Assembly (NCBI RefSeq): GCF_900491935.1
Contig: NZ_UEXK01000004.1
Span: 3,736,397-3,800,396 of the forward strand
Source of the DNA: Klenkia terrae
GTDB taxonomy: Bacteria > Actinomycetota > Actinomycetes > Mycobacteriales > Geodermatophilaceae
Reading direction: 5' to 3'
Length of the DNA: 64,000 nt
Under the pieces are notes generated by a model, which saw nothing but the letters and a program-made list of their open reading frames with translations, was not told the DNA's origin and made no database searches. Position 1 is the first letter of the stretch, and the number at the start of each line of letters is the position of its first letter. This document shows positions 41,223 to 49,513 of the stretch, one piece after another. The translations under genes were made by a program, and so were the position numbers.

Positions 41223-42746
41223 GTGAACGGTGCCCAGGCAGTCATCCGCACGCTCGTCGACGCCGGGGTCGACGTGTGCTTCGCCAACCCGGGTACCTCG
41301 GAGATGCACTTCGTCGCCGCGCTGGACGACGTCCCGGACATGCGGGCGGTGCTGACCCTCTTCGAGGGCGTGGCCACCGGCGCGGCCGACGGCTACGCCC
41401 GGATGGCCGGCCGGCCCGCGGCCACGCTGCTGCACCTGGGGCCGGGGTTCGGCAACGGCTGGGCCAACCTGCACAACGCCCGCCGCGGCCGGGCGCCTCT
41501 GGTGGTCGTGGTGGGCGACCACGCGCTGGCGCACAAGCGGCGGGATGCCCCGCTGGAGTCCGACCTGGACGCCCTCGCCGGCGCCGTCGGCTGGGTGCGC
41601 CGGTCGCTCACCCCGGGCACCGTCGGGGACGACGTCGCCGACGCGGTGGCCGCCGCGGGCCGGGGGCAGGTCGCCACCCTGGTGCTGCCCGCCGACGTCT
41701 CCTGGTCCACCGGCGCCTCGCCCGGGGTGGCACCCCGGCCGCGGGCCCGGCCGCACGTGCCGGACCCGACCGCCCTGGCCGGCACGCTGGACGGCGACAC
41801 CGTGCTGTTCCTGGGCGGGGACGCGTTGACCGCCGACGCCCTGCTCGCCGCGGCGCGCGTCGCCGCCGGCACCGGGGCGCGGTTGATGGCCGAGACCTTC
41901 CCGGCGCGGATGGCCCGCGGTGCCGGGTTGCCCGACGTCCCGAAGCTGCCGTACCCGCCGGGGCCGGCGCTGGCCGCGCTGGACGGCGTCTGGCAGCTGG
42001 TGCTCGTCGGCGCGCCGGCCCCGGTCGCGTTCTTCGCCTACCCCGACGTGCCCGGCACCTTCGTGCCCGAGGGCTGCCGGGTCGACGTGCTCACCGAGCC
42101 GGGGGAGTCCGCCCTGGCCGCGCTGACCGCGCTGGCCGACGAGGTGGGCGGTGCCCCGGTGCTCGCCCCGGCCGCGGTGCCGGCGGTGCCGGCCCGGCCG
42201 TTGGACGCCCAGGTGCTCGCCGCCGTCGTCGCGGCGGTGCTGCCGGACGGGGCGGTGCTGGTGGACGAATCGCTGACCAGCGGGTTCGCCCTCTTCCCGG
42301 CGACCGCCGGGGCGCCCCGGCACGACGTGCTGTCGCTGACCGGCGGCGCCATCGGCGACGGCCTGCCGATGGCGGTCGGCGCGGCGGTCGCCTGCCCGGA
42401 CCGGCCGGTGCTCGCGGTGCAGGCCGACGGCTCGGCCATGTACACGCTGCAGGCGCTGTGGACGATGGCCCGCGAGCAGCTCGACGTCACGGTGCTGGTC
42501 TGCGACAACGGGGCCTACGCGATCCTGGCCGGCGAGCTGGAGAACGTGGGCGCCGCGGCCGGCGGGGCGCGGGCCGGGCGGCTGCTGGACCTGGGGTCGC
42601 CGTCGCTGGACTTCGTGGCGCTGGCCGCCGGCATGGGCGTGCCGGGGGAGCGGGTGACCACCGGCCCGGAGCTCGCCGACGCGCTGCGCCGGGCGTTCGC
42701 CGCACCGGGGCCGCACCTCGTGGACGCCGTCCTCCCGCGGCCCTAG
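41223..42746 (+). CDS. Thiamine-diphosphate enzyme (acetolactate-synthase/benzoylformate-decarboxylase-like)
   Basis: A 507-residue ThDP-dependent enzyme. The cofactor-activating Glu48 sits in TLFEGVATGAADGYARM, and the ThDP/Mg motif reads ADGSAMYTLQALW then VCDNGAY; the first Gly of the usual GDG is Ala, as in a subgroup of ALS-like proteins. It probably decarboxylates a 2-oxo acid or condenses two. There is no regulatory subunit or ilv genes alongside, so it is not the biosynthetic acetolactate synthase. Confidence 0.85.
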   Translation: MNGAQAVIRTLVDAGVDVCFANPGTSEMHFVAALDDVPDMRAVLTLFEGVATGAADGYARMAGRPAATLLHLGPGFGNGWANLHNARRGRAPLVVVVGDHALAHKRRDAPLESDLDALAGAVGWVRRSLTPGTVGDDVADAVAAAGRGQVATLVLPADVSWSTGASPGVAPRPRARPHVPDPTALAGTLDGDTVLFLGGDALTADALLAAARVAAGTGARLMAETFPARMARGAGLPDVPKLPYPPGPALAALDGVWQLVLVGAPAPVAFFAYPDVPGTFVPEGCRVDVLTEPGESALAALTALADEVGGAPVLAPAAVPAVPARPLDAQVLAAVVAAVLPDGAVLVDESLTSGFALFPATAGAPRHDVLSLTGGAIGDGLPMAVGAAVACPDRPVLAVQADGSAMYTLQALWTMAREQLDVTVLVCDNGAYAILAGELENVGAAAGGARAGRLLDLGSPSLDFVALAAGMGVPGERVTTGPELADALRRAFAAPGPHLVDAVLPRP

Positions 42747-42791
42747 GGTCGCGGTCAGGTCGCAACGGCGCGGCCGGCTCGGAGGTGCTCC

Positions 42792-44105
42792 GTGGTGGAT
42801 CCGCTCGCGCACGTGCCCGGTGACCGGGGGTGGCCGCTGGTCGGCCACACGCTGATGTTCGTCCGGGACGCCCGGGGGCTGACCGAGCGCAACCGGCTGC
42901 GCTACGGCGACGTCTACCGGATGCGGGTGCTCGGCCGCGAGGGCATCACCTTCCTGACGCCGCAGGCCACCCGCGAGGTCTTCCTGGACCCGGGCAAGGT
43001 GCTCTCCAGCGAGCAGGGCTGGTCGAACACGATCGGCGAGCTGTTCCGCAACGGGCTGATGCTGCGCGACTTCGACGACCACCACCGGCACCGCCGGGTG
43101 ATGCAGCAGGCGTTCAGCCGGGCGGCGCTGACCGGGTACGTCGAGGCCATCCACGAGGTCACCGACCGGCACCTGCGCGAGCTCCCCGACGGCGACGTGG
43201 ACGTCTACCTGCTGATGAAGCGGTTGACCCTGGACATCGCCGCCGAGGTGTTCGTCGGGGTGTCCCTGGGCGAGGAGTCCGAGCGGGTCAACCGGGCCTT
43301 CGCCGACGCCGTGGCCGCCTCGATCACCCCGCTGCGGGTGCCGTTGCCGGGCACGCCCTGGCGGCGCGGGATCCGCGGCCGGGCCGAGCTGGTGCGGGTG
43401 TTCGGCGACCTGGTGGCCGCGCGGCGGCGGGAGTCGGAGCCGCGCACCGACCTGCTGTCCCGGCTCGCCCACGCCACCACCGAGGACGGCGAGCTGCTGC
43501 CGGTGGACGACGTCGTCGACCACATGGTCTTCCTGATGCTCGCCGCGCACGACACCACGACCTCGACGCTGGCGGTCATGCTCTGGCAGCTGGCGCTGCA
43601 CCCCGAGGAGCAGGACCGGGTGGCCGCCGAGGTCCGTGCGCTGGACGGCGCCCCGGTCACCCCGGCCGACCACGGCGACCTGGTGCACACTTCGCGGGCG
43701 ATGTCCGAGGCGCTGCGGCTGAGCCCGCCCGTGCCGTTCTCCCCGCGCCGCGCCCTGGCCGACGTGGAGATCGCCGGCGTGCACGTGCCGGCCGGCACCG
43801 GGGTCAGCGTGTCCAGCCTGGCGCTGCACCGGCACCCGGACTGGTGGACCCGCCCGGACGCCTTCGACCCCGACCGCTTCGCCCCCGGCCGCGAGGAGCA
43901 CAAGCAGCACAGCCACCTCTTCGTGCCCTTCGGCGGCGGGGCGCACCTGTGCATCGGCAACCACGTCGCCGAGGTGATGGTCAAGGCGATCGTCGCCCGG
44001 CTGCTGGCCACCCGGCGGGTCACCGCCGACCCGCGCGCCGGCGTCGTCATCTCCCCGATCCCGATCCCCAAGCCGAAGGGGCCGATGCTGCTCACGGTGC
44101 GCTGA
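42792..44105 (+). CDS. Cytochrome P450, second
   Basis: A 437-residue P450 with haem loop [19 protein letters not shown]-helix AAHDTTTS and K-helix SEALRLSPP. The N-terminus ([19 protein letters not shown]) resembles CYP120/CYP51-like bacterial P450s more than the one at 27838, and it has no ferredoxin beside it. It is followed by two acyl-CoA dehydrogenases 19 bases on, which suggests oxidation of a fatty-acid-like or terpenoid acid. Confidence 0.92.
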   Translation: MVDPLAHVPGDRGWPLVGHTLMFVRDARGLTERNRLRYGDVYRMRVLGREGITFLTPQATREVFLDPGKVLSSEQGWSNTIGELFRNGLMLRDFDDHHRHRRVMQQAFSRAALTGYVEAIHEVTDRHLRELPDGDVDVYLLMKRLTLDIAAEVFVGVSLGEESERVNRAFADAVAASITPLRVPLPGTPWRRGIRGRAELVRVFGDLVAARRRESEPRTDLLSRLAHATTEDGELLPVDDVVDHMVFLMLAAHDTTTSTLAVMLWQLALHPEEQDRVAAEVRALDGAPVTPADHGDLVHTSRAMSEALRLSPPVPFSPRRALADVEIAGVHVPAGTGVSVSSLALHRHPDWWTRPDAFDPDRFAPGREEHKQHSHLFVPFGGGAHLCIGNHVAEVMVKAIVARLLATRRVTADPRAGVVISPIPIPKPKGPMLLTVR

Positions 44106-44123
44106 GGTGCTTCCATCGCCGGC

Positions 44124-45275
44124 ATGCCGTCGACGCTGACGCTCGCCCCCGCACCACCCTCCGAGGCCGCCGAGGCGGTGCGCCTGGAGGTCCGCGAGTT
44201 CCTGGCCGCCGAGCTCGCGGCCGGGTCCTTCACGACGCACGTGGACACCTGGCTGTCCGGCGTGGACCCGGACTTCTCGCGCAAGCTCGGGGAGCGCGGC
44301 TGGCTGGGCATGACCTGGCCGAAGGAGTACGGCGGGCACGAGCGCACCGCGATGGAGCGCTACGCCGTCACCGAGGAGCTGCTGGCCGCCGGCGCGCCGG
44401 TCGCCGCGCACTGGATCGCCGACCGGCAGTCCGGGCCGAACCTGCTGCGCTACGGCACCGAGGCCCAGCGCAAGGACATCCTGCCCAGGATCGCCGCCGG
44501 CGAGTGCTTCTTCGTGATCGGCATGAGCGAGCCCGACAGCGGCTCCGACCTCGCCTCCATCCGCACCAGGGCCGTGCGCAACGCCGACGGCGACTGGGTG
44601 GTCAACGGCGCCAAGGTCTGGACGTCGAACGCCCACCACAGCCACTACGCGATCACCCTGGTCCGCACCGCGCCGCTGGACACCGCGCACCGGCACGCCG
44701 GGATGAGCCAGCTGCTGGTCGACCTGTCGACACCGGGCATCACGATCAACCCGATCCGCATCCTGGACGGCGGGCACCACTTCAACGAGGTCGTGTTCGA
44801 CGACGTGGTCATCCCCGGCGACATGCTGCTGGGCGAGGAGGGGGCCGGCTGGCACCAGGTGACCGCGGAGCTGGCCTTCGAGCGCAGCGGTCCCGAGCGC
44901 TTCCTGTCCACCTTCCCGCTGGTCGCCGAGTTCGCCCGCCGGGCGTCGTCGCCGGCCGAGCTGGCCACCCTGGGCCGGCTGAGCGCCCGGCTGCTGGCGC
45001 TGCGCCAGCTGTCCCTGCGGATCGCGGCCGCCCTGGACCGCGGCGAGCTGCCCGACATCCCGGCCGCGCTGGTCAAGGACGTGGGGACGACGTTCGAGGC
45101 CGACGTCGTCGAGGCGATCCGCGAGGTGGTGGACGTGCCCGCCTCGCTGGACTCACCGGACCCGCTGGGGCGGGCGCTGGCCGAGGCGCAGCTGCACGCG
45201 CCGGGCTACACGCTGCGCGGGGGCACCAACGAGATCCTCCGCGGGATCGTGGCGCGCGGGCTGGGTCTGCGATGA
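44124..45275 (+). CDS. Acyl-CoA dehydrogenase, first subunit of a pair
   Basis: A 383-residue flavin acyl-CoA dehydrogenase. The FAD/substrate loop MSEPDSGSDLASIRTRAV and the C-terminal RGGTNEILRGIVARG are present. It is joined to a second, shorter acyl-CoA dehydrogenase by ATGA. In mycobacterial steroid catabolism such pairs (FadE heteromers) form alpha2beta2 enzymes for branched or ring-attached acyl-CoAs; a similar arrangement is inferred here. Confidence 0.92.
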   Translation: MPSTLTLAPAPPSEAAEAVRLEVREFLAAELAAGSFTTHVDTWLSGVDPDFSRKLGERGWLGMTWPKEYGGHERTAMERYAVTEELLAAGAPVAAHWIADRQSGPNLLRYGTEAQRKDILPRIAAGECFFVIGMSEPDSGSDLASIRTRAVRNADGDWVVNGAKVWTSNAHHSHYAITLVRTAPLDTAHRHAGMSQLLVDLSTPGITINPIRILDGGHHFNEVVFDDVVIPGDMLLGEEGAGWHQVTAELAFERSGPERFLSTFPLVAEFARRASSPAELATLGRLSARLLALRQLSLRIAAALDRGELPDIPAALVKDVGTTFEADVVEAIREVVDVPASLDSPDPLGRALAEAQLHAPGYTLRGGTNEILRGIVARGLGLR

Positions 45276-46285
45276 GCGACCAGGACCTCGTCGTCTCCAC
45301 CGTCCGGGAGATCCTGGCCGGGCACGAGCCGACCCAGCTGACCCCCGACCGCCGGTGGGACGCCGAGCTGTGGGCCGACCTGGCCGAGGCCGGGCTGACC
45401 GGCGTCGGGCTGCCCGAGGAGGCCGGTGGCTCGGGCGGCGAGCTGGCCGACGCGGTCGCCGTCGTCGCCACGCTGGCCGCGGGTGCCGGGGCGGTGCCGG
45501 TGGCCGAGCAGCTGCTGGTGGCCGCCCCCGCCGTCCTGGCGGCCGGGCTCGAGCTGCCGCCGGTCGACCAGCCGCTGTCGGTGTCGGTGGCCGGGGCGGT
45601 CCGGGTCGAGGACGGCCGGCTCACCGGGACGGCGACCGACGTCGCCTGGGCCGGGGTCGTGCACTGGCTGGCCGTGGTCGCCGCGGGTCCGGACGGCGAC
45701 GTCCTGGCGCTGGTCGACGTGTCCGGCCTGGAGGCGACGCACGCCGCCAACCTGGCCGGCGAGCCGCGCGGCTCCTACGTCCTCGACGGGGTCCCCGCCC
45801 AGGTCGGCCCGCTGCCGGCCGACCTGCGCGCCCGATACGCCCTCGCCCGGGCGGTGCAGCTGTCCGCGGCGGCGGAGACGGTGCTGGCCTGGACCGTGCA
45901 GTACGCCGGTGAGCGCGTGCAGTTCGGCCGCCCGCTGGCGAAGTTCCAGGGCATCCAGATGCAGCTGGCGCAGATGGCCGGCGAGGTCACCGCGGTCACC
46001 GCGCTGGTCGACGCGGCCGTGCAGCGGTTGGACCGCGGCGAGCCGGTCGAGCTCGCCGCCGCGGCGGCCAAGGTGCGCGCGGGTGCGGCGGTGGACGTCG
46101 TCGCCCGGCAGGCCCACCAGGTGCACGGCGCGATCGGCTTCACCCAGGAGCACCGGTTGCACCACCTGACCAAGCGGATGTGGTCCTGGCGGGACGAGGC
46201 GGGCAACGAGCTGACCTGGGCGCGCGTGCTGGGCGCCGCCGTCGCCGGTGAGGACCCGTGGCCGGTCCTCACCGGGCTGGTGTGA
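45272..46285 (+). CDS. Acyl-CoA dehydrogenase, second subunit of a pair
   Basis: A 337-residue, shorter dehydrogenase. The middle domain is reduced, with the usual S-E-P motif not evident. The C-terminal helical domain keeps YAGERVQFGRPLAKFQGIQ and HQVHGAIGFTQEHRLHHLTK. This asymmetry fits a heteromeric enzyme in which one partner binds FAD and the other supplies catalytic residues. It starts ATG 45272 in the partner's stop and ends with GTGA into the glycosidase gene. Confidence 0.9.
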   Translation: MSDQDLVVSTVREILAGHEPTQLTPDRRWDAELWADLAEAGLTGVGLPEEAGGSGGELADAVAVVATLAAGAGAVPVAEQLLVAAPAVLAAGLELPPVDQPLSVSVAGAVRVEDGRLTGTATDVAWAGVVHWLAVVAAGPDGDVLALVDVSGLEATHAANLAGEPRGSYVLDGVPAQVGPLPADLRARYALARAVQLSAAAETVLAWTVQYAGERVQFGRPLAKFQGIQMQLAQMAGEVTAVTALVDAAVQRLDRGEPVELAAAAAKVRAGAAVDVVARQAHQVHGAIGFTQEHRLHHLTKRMWSWRDEAGNELTWARVLGAAVAGEDPWPVLTGLV

Positions 46286-47535
46286 GCGTGCCCGACTGGG
46301 TGCAGGACGCGATCTGGTGGCAGGTGCACCCGCTGGGGTTCGTCGGCGCCGAGCGGGAGGCCGTGGAGACGGTCACCCACCGGCTGCCGCGGATCAGCGG
46401 GTGGCTGGACCACCTGGTGTCCCTGGGCTGCAACGGCCTGGCGCTCGGGCCGGTGTTCGCCAGCAGCACGCACGGCTACGACACCGTCGACCACCTGCGG
46501 ATCGACCCCCGGCTGGGCGACGAGCAGGACTTCGACGAGCTGGTGGCTGCCGCCCACGACAAGGGCGTGCGGGTGCTGCTGGACGGCGTGTTCAACCACG
46601 TCGGCCGCGACCACCCCGCGTTCGCCGACCCGGCCCGCCGGCACTGGTTCCGGTGGGACGGCGACCAGCCCGCGGTCTTCGAGGGCCACGGCGCGCTGGT
46701 GGAGCTCGACCACACCCAGCCCGACGTGGTGCAGCTCGTCGTGGAGGTGATGTGCCACTGGCTGGAGCGCGGGGTCGACGGCTGGCGGCTGGACGCCGCC
46801 TACGCCGTCCCGCCGGAGTTCTGGGCGCATGTGCTCCCCGCCGTGCGCGAGCGCTTCCCCGACGTCTACGTCGTCGGCGAGGTCATCCACGGCGACTACG
46901 CCGGGGTCGTGGCGGCCTCGGGCATGGACGCGGTCACCCAGTACGAGCTGTGGCAGGGCATCTGGCACGGCCTGGCCGAGGGCAACCTGTTCGAGACCGC
47001 GCACGCGCTGCAGCGGCACGACGGGTTCCTCGACGCCTTCGTGCCGTGGACCTTCGTCGGCAACCACGACGTCACCCGGATCGTCGACCAGGTGGGGGAG
47101 GACCGGCTGCCGCACGCCCTGGTGCTCTGGGCGACCGTCGGCGGGACGCCGGCCGTCTGGTCCGGCGACGAGTTCGGCTGGCACGGCATCAAGGAGCACC
47201 GCGCCGGCGGGGACGACGCCATCCGGCCCGAGTTCCCCGCCGACCCGCTCGCCGTCGAGGGCGGGCCGGTGTTCGCCCTGCACCAGGAGCTGGTCGGGCT
47301 GCGCCGCCGGCACCGCTGGCTGCACCGGGCCCGCACCGAGCAGCTGCACCTGACCAACGAGCAGCTGGTCTACCGGACGGCGGCCGACGGCGAGGCGCTG
47401 CTGGTGGCGCTGAACGTGGCCGGCGAGGCCGCCACGGTCCCGGCGGCGGGGGAGCTGCTGGCCGGGTCCGGTACGCCGCGGGGCGCGGGCTTGGAGCTGC
47501 CGGCCCACGGCTGGGCGGTGCTGGCCGCGGGCTGA
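46282..47535 (+). CDS. GH13 alpha-amylase-family glycosidase
   Basis: A 417-residue GH13 enzyme. The barrel motifs are in order: LLDGVFNHVG, GWRLDAAYA with the Asp nucleophile, VVGEVIHGD with the Glu acid, and TFVGNHDVTRI. It is short for the family and has no signal peptide, so it is cytoplasmic; it may act on trehalose, maltodextrin or glucosides. GTG 46282 overlaps the dehydrogenase stop. The insertion element begins seven bases after its stop. Confidence 0.9.
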   Translation: MSVPDWVQDAIWWQVHPLGFVGAEREAVETVTHRLPRISGWLDHLVSLGCNGLALGPVFASSTHGYDTVDHLRIDPRLGDEQDFDELVAAAHDKGVRVLLDGVFNHVGRDHPAFADPARRHWFRWDGDQPAVFEGHGALVELDHTQPDVVQLVVEVMCHWLERGVDGWRLDAAYAVPPEFWAHVLPAVRERFPDVYVVGEVIHGDYAGVVAASGMDAVTQYELWQGIWHGLAEGNLFETAHALQRHDGFLDAFVPWTFVGNHDVTRIVDQVGEDRLPHALVLWATVGGTPAVWSGDEFGWHGIKEHRAGGDDAIRPEFPADPLAVEGGPVFALHQELVGLRRRHRWLHRARTEQLHLTNEQLVYRTAADGEALLVALNVAGEAATVPAAGELLAGSGTPRGAGLELPAHGWAVLAAG

Positions 47536-47541
47536 GGCGTC
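47534..47541. repeat. Left 8-bp target-site duplication
   Basis: GAGGCGTC immediately left of the insertion element; an identical copy flanks the right end. Its first two bases are the last two of the glycosidase stop codon. Confidence 0.85.
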
Positions 47542-47567
47542 GGTAGCGTCAAGCAGCGTTGAACTTC
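47542..47567. repeat. Left terminal inverted repeat of the insertion sequence
   Basis: A 26-bp end starting GGTAGCGTCAAGCAGCG; mismatches with the right end fall at positions 8, 9, 10, 15 and 23. It lies past the transposase stop except for its inner part, which overlaps the 3' end of the gene. Confidence 0.85.
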
Positions 47568-48901
47568 AGGGTGTGGATCTTGAAGTCGATGGTGTTGGTC
47601 GGGCGTAGAGCTTGGGTCAGTGTGGTCCAGGCGGGGTGGTCGGTCATCCGGGCCAGTTGGATGGTGACCAGGTCGCGTAGGCCCTCGACTGACCAGCGGG
47701 TGCCGCCGATGTCGGTGCGGGCGTTGAGTTCGCGCATGACGCGCTCGATGACTCCGGAGCCCAGTTCGGGTCCGCCCAGGGGTGCCAGTCGTTGTCGGAG
47801 TTCGGGGCGCAGGCAGGTGAAGACCTGGTCGCGGGCGCCGGTGAGCAGCTGTGCGGCGGCGTGGTGGTCGGCGTCGGTGATGGTGTCGACGAAGGCGTCG
47901 TAGAGGTCCAAGGCCTGGGCGTGGGTGAGTCGTTCGCGGGCCACGCGGTGCAGGAGGTCGACCAGTCCGGCGCGCTGGGCGTTGGCCCAGGGGTGCGGTG
48001 CCTTGTCGGCGTAGAGGGCCCAGCGCAGCGCACGGGGCAGGTGCCACCAGCAGCGCTGGATCGGGGCGTCGGGCCACACGTCCTGGGCCAGTCGGGTGAT
48101 CGCCAGCTCCCCGTCCACGACGACCATCGCCGGTGGGTCCACCGCACGCAGCTGGGTGGCCATGGCCGACCACGGCTGGCCCAGGGTCAGCCCGAGCAGG
48201 TTGACCGTGGCGCGGCGGCGGCGGCGTGGGCCGGTGCGGGCGGTGAGCCCGATGGCGATGTTGGTGTCCACGCCCAGCCTGCGGCGACCGGCGCGCATGC
48301 CGGTGCCATCCAGGATCACCACCTCGGCCCGCCCGGGGGCACCAGGTAGGTCTGCGCACCCCACCCCATCAAGCATCGGGGCCAGGTCGGCCACAGCCGA
48401 GTGCGCTCGCCCGGCCGTCCCGGGTGCCCCGAACTGCGCGGCCACAGCCCCGGCGCGGGCGAAGGACATCTGGGTGGCCAACTCGGCCAGCTCGACCATC
48501 AACCGATCAGTGCGTCGCCGGCCCGACAGGTCCAACAACAACAGCAGCGGGGCGAACACCCGCCCGCACGACCGGCACCCCACGTTGGCCAACTGGATGC
48601 GCACGATCCCGGTGGCGGTGTCCAGCCGGCGCGGACGGGTGCGCTTGCCCTTGCGGGCGAAGTCGCTCATCACCCCGCACCCCGGGCACCCGAACGGCGC
48701 CGGCAGGTCCCACACCGGCAGCCATCTGGGACCACACACCCGGTCGATCAGCCTGTCCTGCAGCTCCTCCACAGCCGCCGCTACCGCGGCGGCGGGCACC
48801 TCATCGCGCATCGCCACCGCCCACGCCTCCAGCTGCGACCAGGTCAACGAACCACCCAGCTCAGGCAGCTCAACGGTCAGGGCAAGGGTAGTGACAACCA
48901 C
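47549..48901 (-). CDS. DDE transposase of the insertion sequence (ISH6-like)
   Basis: A 450-residue transposase. An N-terminal zinc ribbon (FGCPGCGVM and VGCRSCGRVF) precedes a DDE catalytic core with DGTGMRAG, VVDGELAITRLAQ and a C-terminal GSGVIERVMRELNAR, giving a plausible D-D-E triad. The start GTG 48901 lies 49 bases inside the right repeat, and the frame is uninterrupted. It is transcribed from the right end toward the glycosidase. Base usage is milder in GC than flanking genes, which fits recent arrival. Confidence 0.87.
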   Translation of the reverse strand: MVVTTLALTVELPELGGSLTWSQLEAWAVAMRDEVPAAAVAAAVEELQDRLIDRVCGPRWLPVWDLPAPFGCPGCGVMSDFARKGKRTRPRRLDTATGIVRIQLANVGCRSCGRVFAPLLLLLDLSGRRRTDRLMVELAELATQMSFARAGAVAAQFGAPGTAGRAHSAVADLAPMLDGVGCADLPGAPGRAEVVILDGTGMRAGRRRLGVDTNIAIGLTARTGPRRRRRATVNLLGLTLGQPWSAMATQLRAVDPPAMVVVDGELAITRLAQDVWPDAPIQRCWWHLPRALRWALYADKAPHPWANAQRAGLVDLLHRVARERLTHAQALDLYDAFVDTITDADHHAAAQLLTGARDQVFTCLRPELRQRLAPLGGPELGSGVIERVMRELNARTDIGGTRWSVEGLRDLVTIQLARMTDHPAWTTLTQALRPTNTIDFKIHTLKFNAA

Positions 48902-48949
48902 CAGGAACTCCTCGGATCAGGCGACCCCCACCTCAAGCCCAAGATCCGA

Positions 48950-48975
48950 GAACTTCAACGATGCTCTGCGCTACC
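48950..48975. repeat. Right terminal inverted repeat of the insertion sequence
   Basis: Complement of the left end over 21 of 26 positions, reading GGTAGCGCAGAGCATCG inward from 48975. The transposase promoter should lie between here and 48901. Confidence 0.85.
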
Positions 48976-48983
48976 GAGGCGTC
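48976..48983. repeat. Right 8-bp target-site duplication
   Basis: GAGGCGTC, identical to 47534-47541. Its last two bases are the start of the cupin gene's stop codon (TCA at 48982-48984). Confidence 0.85.
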
Positions 48984-49434
48984 AGAAGAACCGACGCACG
49001 AGGTCGATCATCTCCTCCCGGCTGCCGCCCGCCTCCCGCGCCCGGAAGAACTCGTCGAGGTGGCCCAGGGTGACGACGAAGAGGAACGTGGCCGGCCCGT
49101 CGACGGACCGGAACGTGTGGGTCAGCCCGCGGGGCAGGAAGATCGTGCTCCCGGCGTCCCCGCGGAAGACGTCGTCCCCGCACTCGGCCTCGACGGTGCC
49201 CTCGAGCACGATGATCGTCTCGTCATCCAGGCGGTGCTGGTGCGGCGGCGGACCGGCACCGTCCAGGACGCTCCGGTAGACGGCCAGGCTGCCGCCGGTC
49301 GACTCGTTCGAGGCCTTCACCTCGGGGCCGCGACCGGGCACGCCCTCGTCGGCCCCGAGCAGGTAGCCGCGGCCCGGCCGGGGGACCGCCTCGGCTTCTG
49401 CCCGGCTCGGTCGGGCTGGTGGGACGACGGACAC
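48982..49434 (-). CDS. Cupin-domain protein
   Basis: A 150-residue single cupin. The two motifs are PPPHQHRLDDETIIVLEGTV with His ligands and the later LPRGLTHTFRS. It may bind Fe, Mn or Zn; the role is unknown. GTG 49434 is used, as upstream codons lack homology. It is divergent from the acyl-CoA synthetase at 49514 and convergent with the insertion element, whose right duplication preserves its stop. Confidence 0.82.
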   Translation of the reverse strand: MSVVPPARPSRAEAEAVPRPGRGYLLGADEGVPGRGPEVKASNESTGGSLAVYRSVLDGAGPPPHQHRLDDETIIVLEGTVEAECGDDVFRGDAGSTIFLPRGLTHTFRSVDGPATFLFVVTLGHLDEFFRAREAGGSREEMIDLVRRFF

Positions 49435-49513
49435 CCCGCCGACCGTAGGGCCCGCGTGCCGGACGGTCCAGACCCTGCGGGCCGTGCCCAGCCGACAGGT
49501 GCAGGATGCAACG

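Larger units (their letters stand above)
47542..48975. mobile_element. Complete ISH6-like insertion sequence, 1434 bp
   Basis: One transposase gene lies between 26-bp terminal inverted repeats (47542-47567 and 48950-48975, 21 of 26 identical, both starting GGTAGCG) flanked by identical 8-bp duplications. A length near 1.45 kb, ends beginning GGT and 8-bp duplications agree with the ISH6 family as I recall it; ISL3 also makes 8-bp duplications and is the main alternative. The element is intact and looks capable of transposition. Confidence 0.85.

Noticed and set aside
41223-42746. Biosynthetic acetolactate synthase (IlvB)
   Set aside because: There is no small subunit or other ilv gene nearby, and the motif changes and length fit the catabolic ThDP subgroup.
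40572-44855. A 1427-codon open frame on the minus strand
   Set aside because: It is antisense to five clear genes (DUF202 pair, ThDP enzyme, P450, dehydrogenase) and its translation is low-complexity and Arg/Gly/Gln-rich. It is a by-product of high GC codon positions.
47542-48975. ISL3 or ISKra4 assignment for the insertion element
   Set aside because: Size, GGT ends and 8-bp duplications fit ISH6 better. ISL3 shares the 8-bp duplication, so the call stays provisional.
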